DNA of 6,402 nucleotides. Source: Chromatiales bacterium. Lineage in GTDB: Bacteria > Pseudomonadota > Gammaproteobacteria > JACCYU01. Made by a program: the position numbers and the translations under genes. The stretch lies in the NCBI GenBank assembly GCA_031177845.1, contig JAPSGG010000093.1, forward strand, positions 1 through 6,402. The letters run 5' to 3'. The notes under the pieces were generated by a model. It searched no databases and was not told the DNA's origin. It was given only the letters and a program-made list of their open reading frames with translations. Below, in pieces: positions 6,256 to 6,402 of this stretch (its first letter is position 1; the number at the start of each line of letters is the position of its first letter).

Positions 6256-6402
6256 TGCTTTGAGCCGCGTTCGTACCGCCGAGCACTTCTGGAACGTCTA
6301 TTTCCATCGCGGCGCCGGTGGCGTACCCCCGACGTGCGGTCGGCTCAGTCGGAGGAATAGCTCCGGCGGCCTTTCTAAAATTTTGACTTGGCCTGATCAA
6401 GA
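6248..6402 (+). CDS. Possible start of a downstream gene, partial at the window end, product unknown
   Basis: An ATG at 6248 overlaps the sulfatase stop by eight bases and its frame stays open to the window end (51 full codons, starting MDDALSRVRTAEHFWNVYFH). I do not recognise the product. The nearest purine-rich sequence, AGGGA at 6231-6235, is 12 bases upstream, so initiation is weakly supported. Third codon positions are mostly G or C in the first two thirds, as expected for coding here, but become mixed towards the end. Against coding, the frame crosses a 7-bp stem (6348-6354 with 6361-6367, one G-U) followed by CTTTCT, which could instead be a poor terminator for the sulfatase. Confidence 0.2.
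   Translation, partial: MDDALSRVRTAEHFWNVYFHRGAGGVPPTCGRLSRRNSSGGLSKILTWPDQ

Noticed and set aside
6348..6367. Hairpin GTCGGAG/CTCCGGC as an intrinsic terminator for the second sulfatase
   Set aside because: The stem has a G-U pair and the following sequence (GGCCTTTCT) lacks a proper U-tract; support is too weak to call.
1..6402. Mobile element, CRISPR, tRNA or rRNA content
   Set aside because: No transposase motifs, regularly spaced repeats, or conserved RNA gene sequences were found on either strand.

Overview
The window is about 6.4 kb of moderately GC-rich bacterial DNA in which all four confident genes lie on the + strand. In order they are the 3' part of a family 43 glycoside hydrolase gene (1-1275, its 5' end lies outside the window), an exported aldose 1-epimerase (galM type, 1614-2762), and two paralogous type I sulfatases in tandem (2936-4330 and 4852-6255). 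A doubtful partial reading frame overlaps the end of the second sulfatase and runs off the window (6248-6402).

The three genes with visible 5' ends all begin with a twin-arginine-like signal peptide. This points to a Gram-negative type of bacterium that exports folded glycan-degrading enzymes through Tat. Species cannot be assigned from the window. A proteobacterium or another polysaccharide-degrading lineage (Planctomycetes or Verrucomicrobia) is possible, and this is only an inference from gene content. No RNA gene, transposase, integrase, CRISPR array or replication origin was seen.

Taken together the genes read as a fragment of a catabolic locus for a sulfated polysaccharide. The sulfatases would remove sulfate esters, the GH43 enzyme would cut glycosidic bonds (this family acts on arabinose-, xylose- or galactose-containing glycans), and the mutarotase would interconvert anomers of the released sugar. 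The actual substrate is not determined by the sequence.

The gaps are long for an operon: 338 bp before galM, 173 bp before the first sulfatase and 521 bp before the second. Each gene may therefore have its own control. The gaps contain several inverted repeats and palindromes, notably a nested inverted repeat with a weak promoter-like sequence ahead of the first sulfatase (2822-2907) and two adjoining palindromes between the sulfatases (4461-4485). No clearly new system was found. The points most worth a second look are the divergence of the sulfatase pair, the export of the whole enzyme set, and the shared or nested intergenic motifs.
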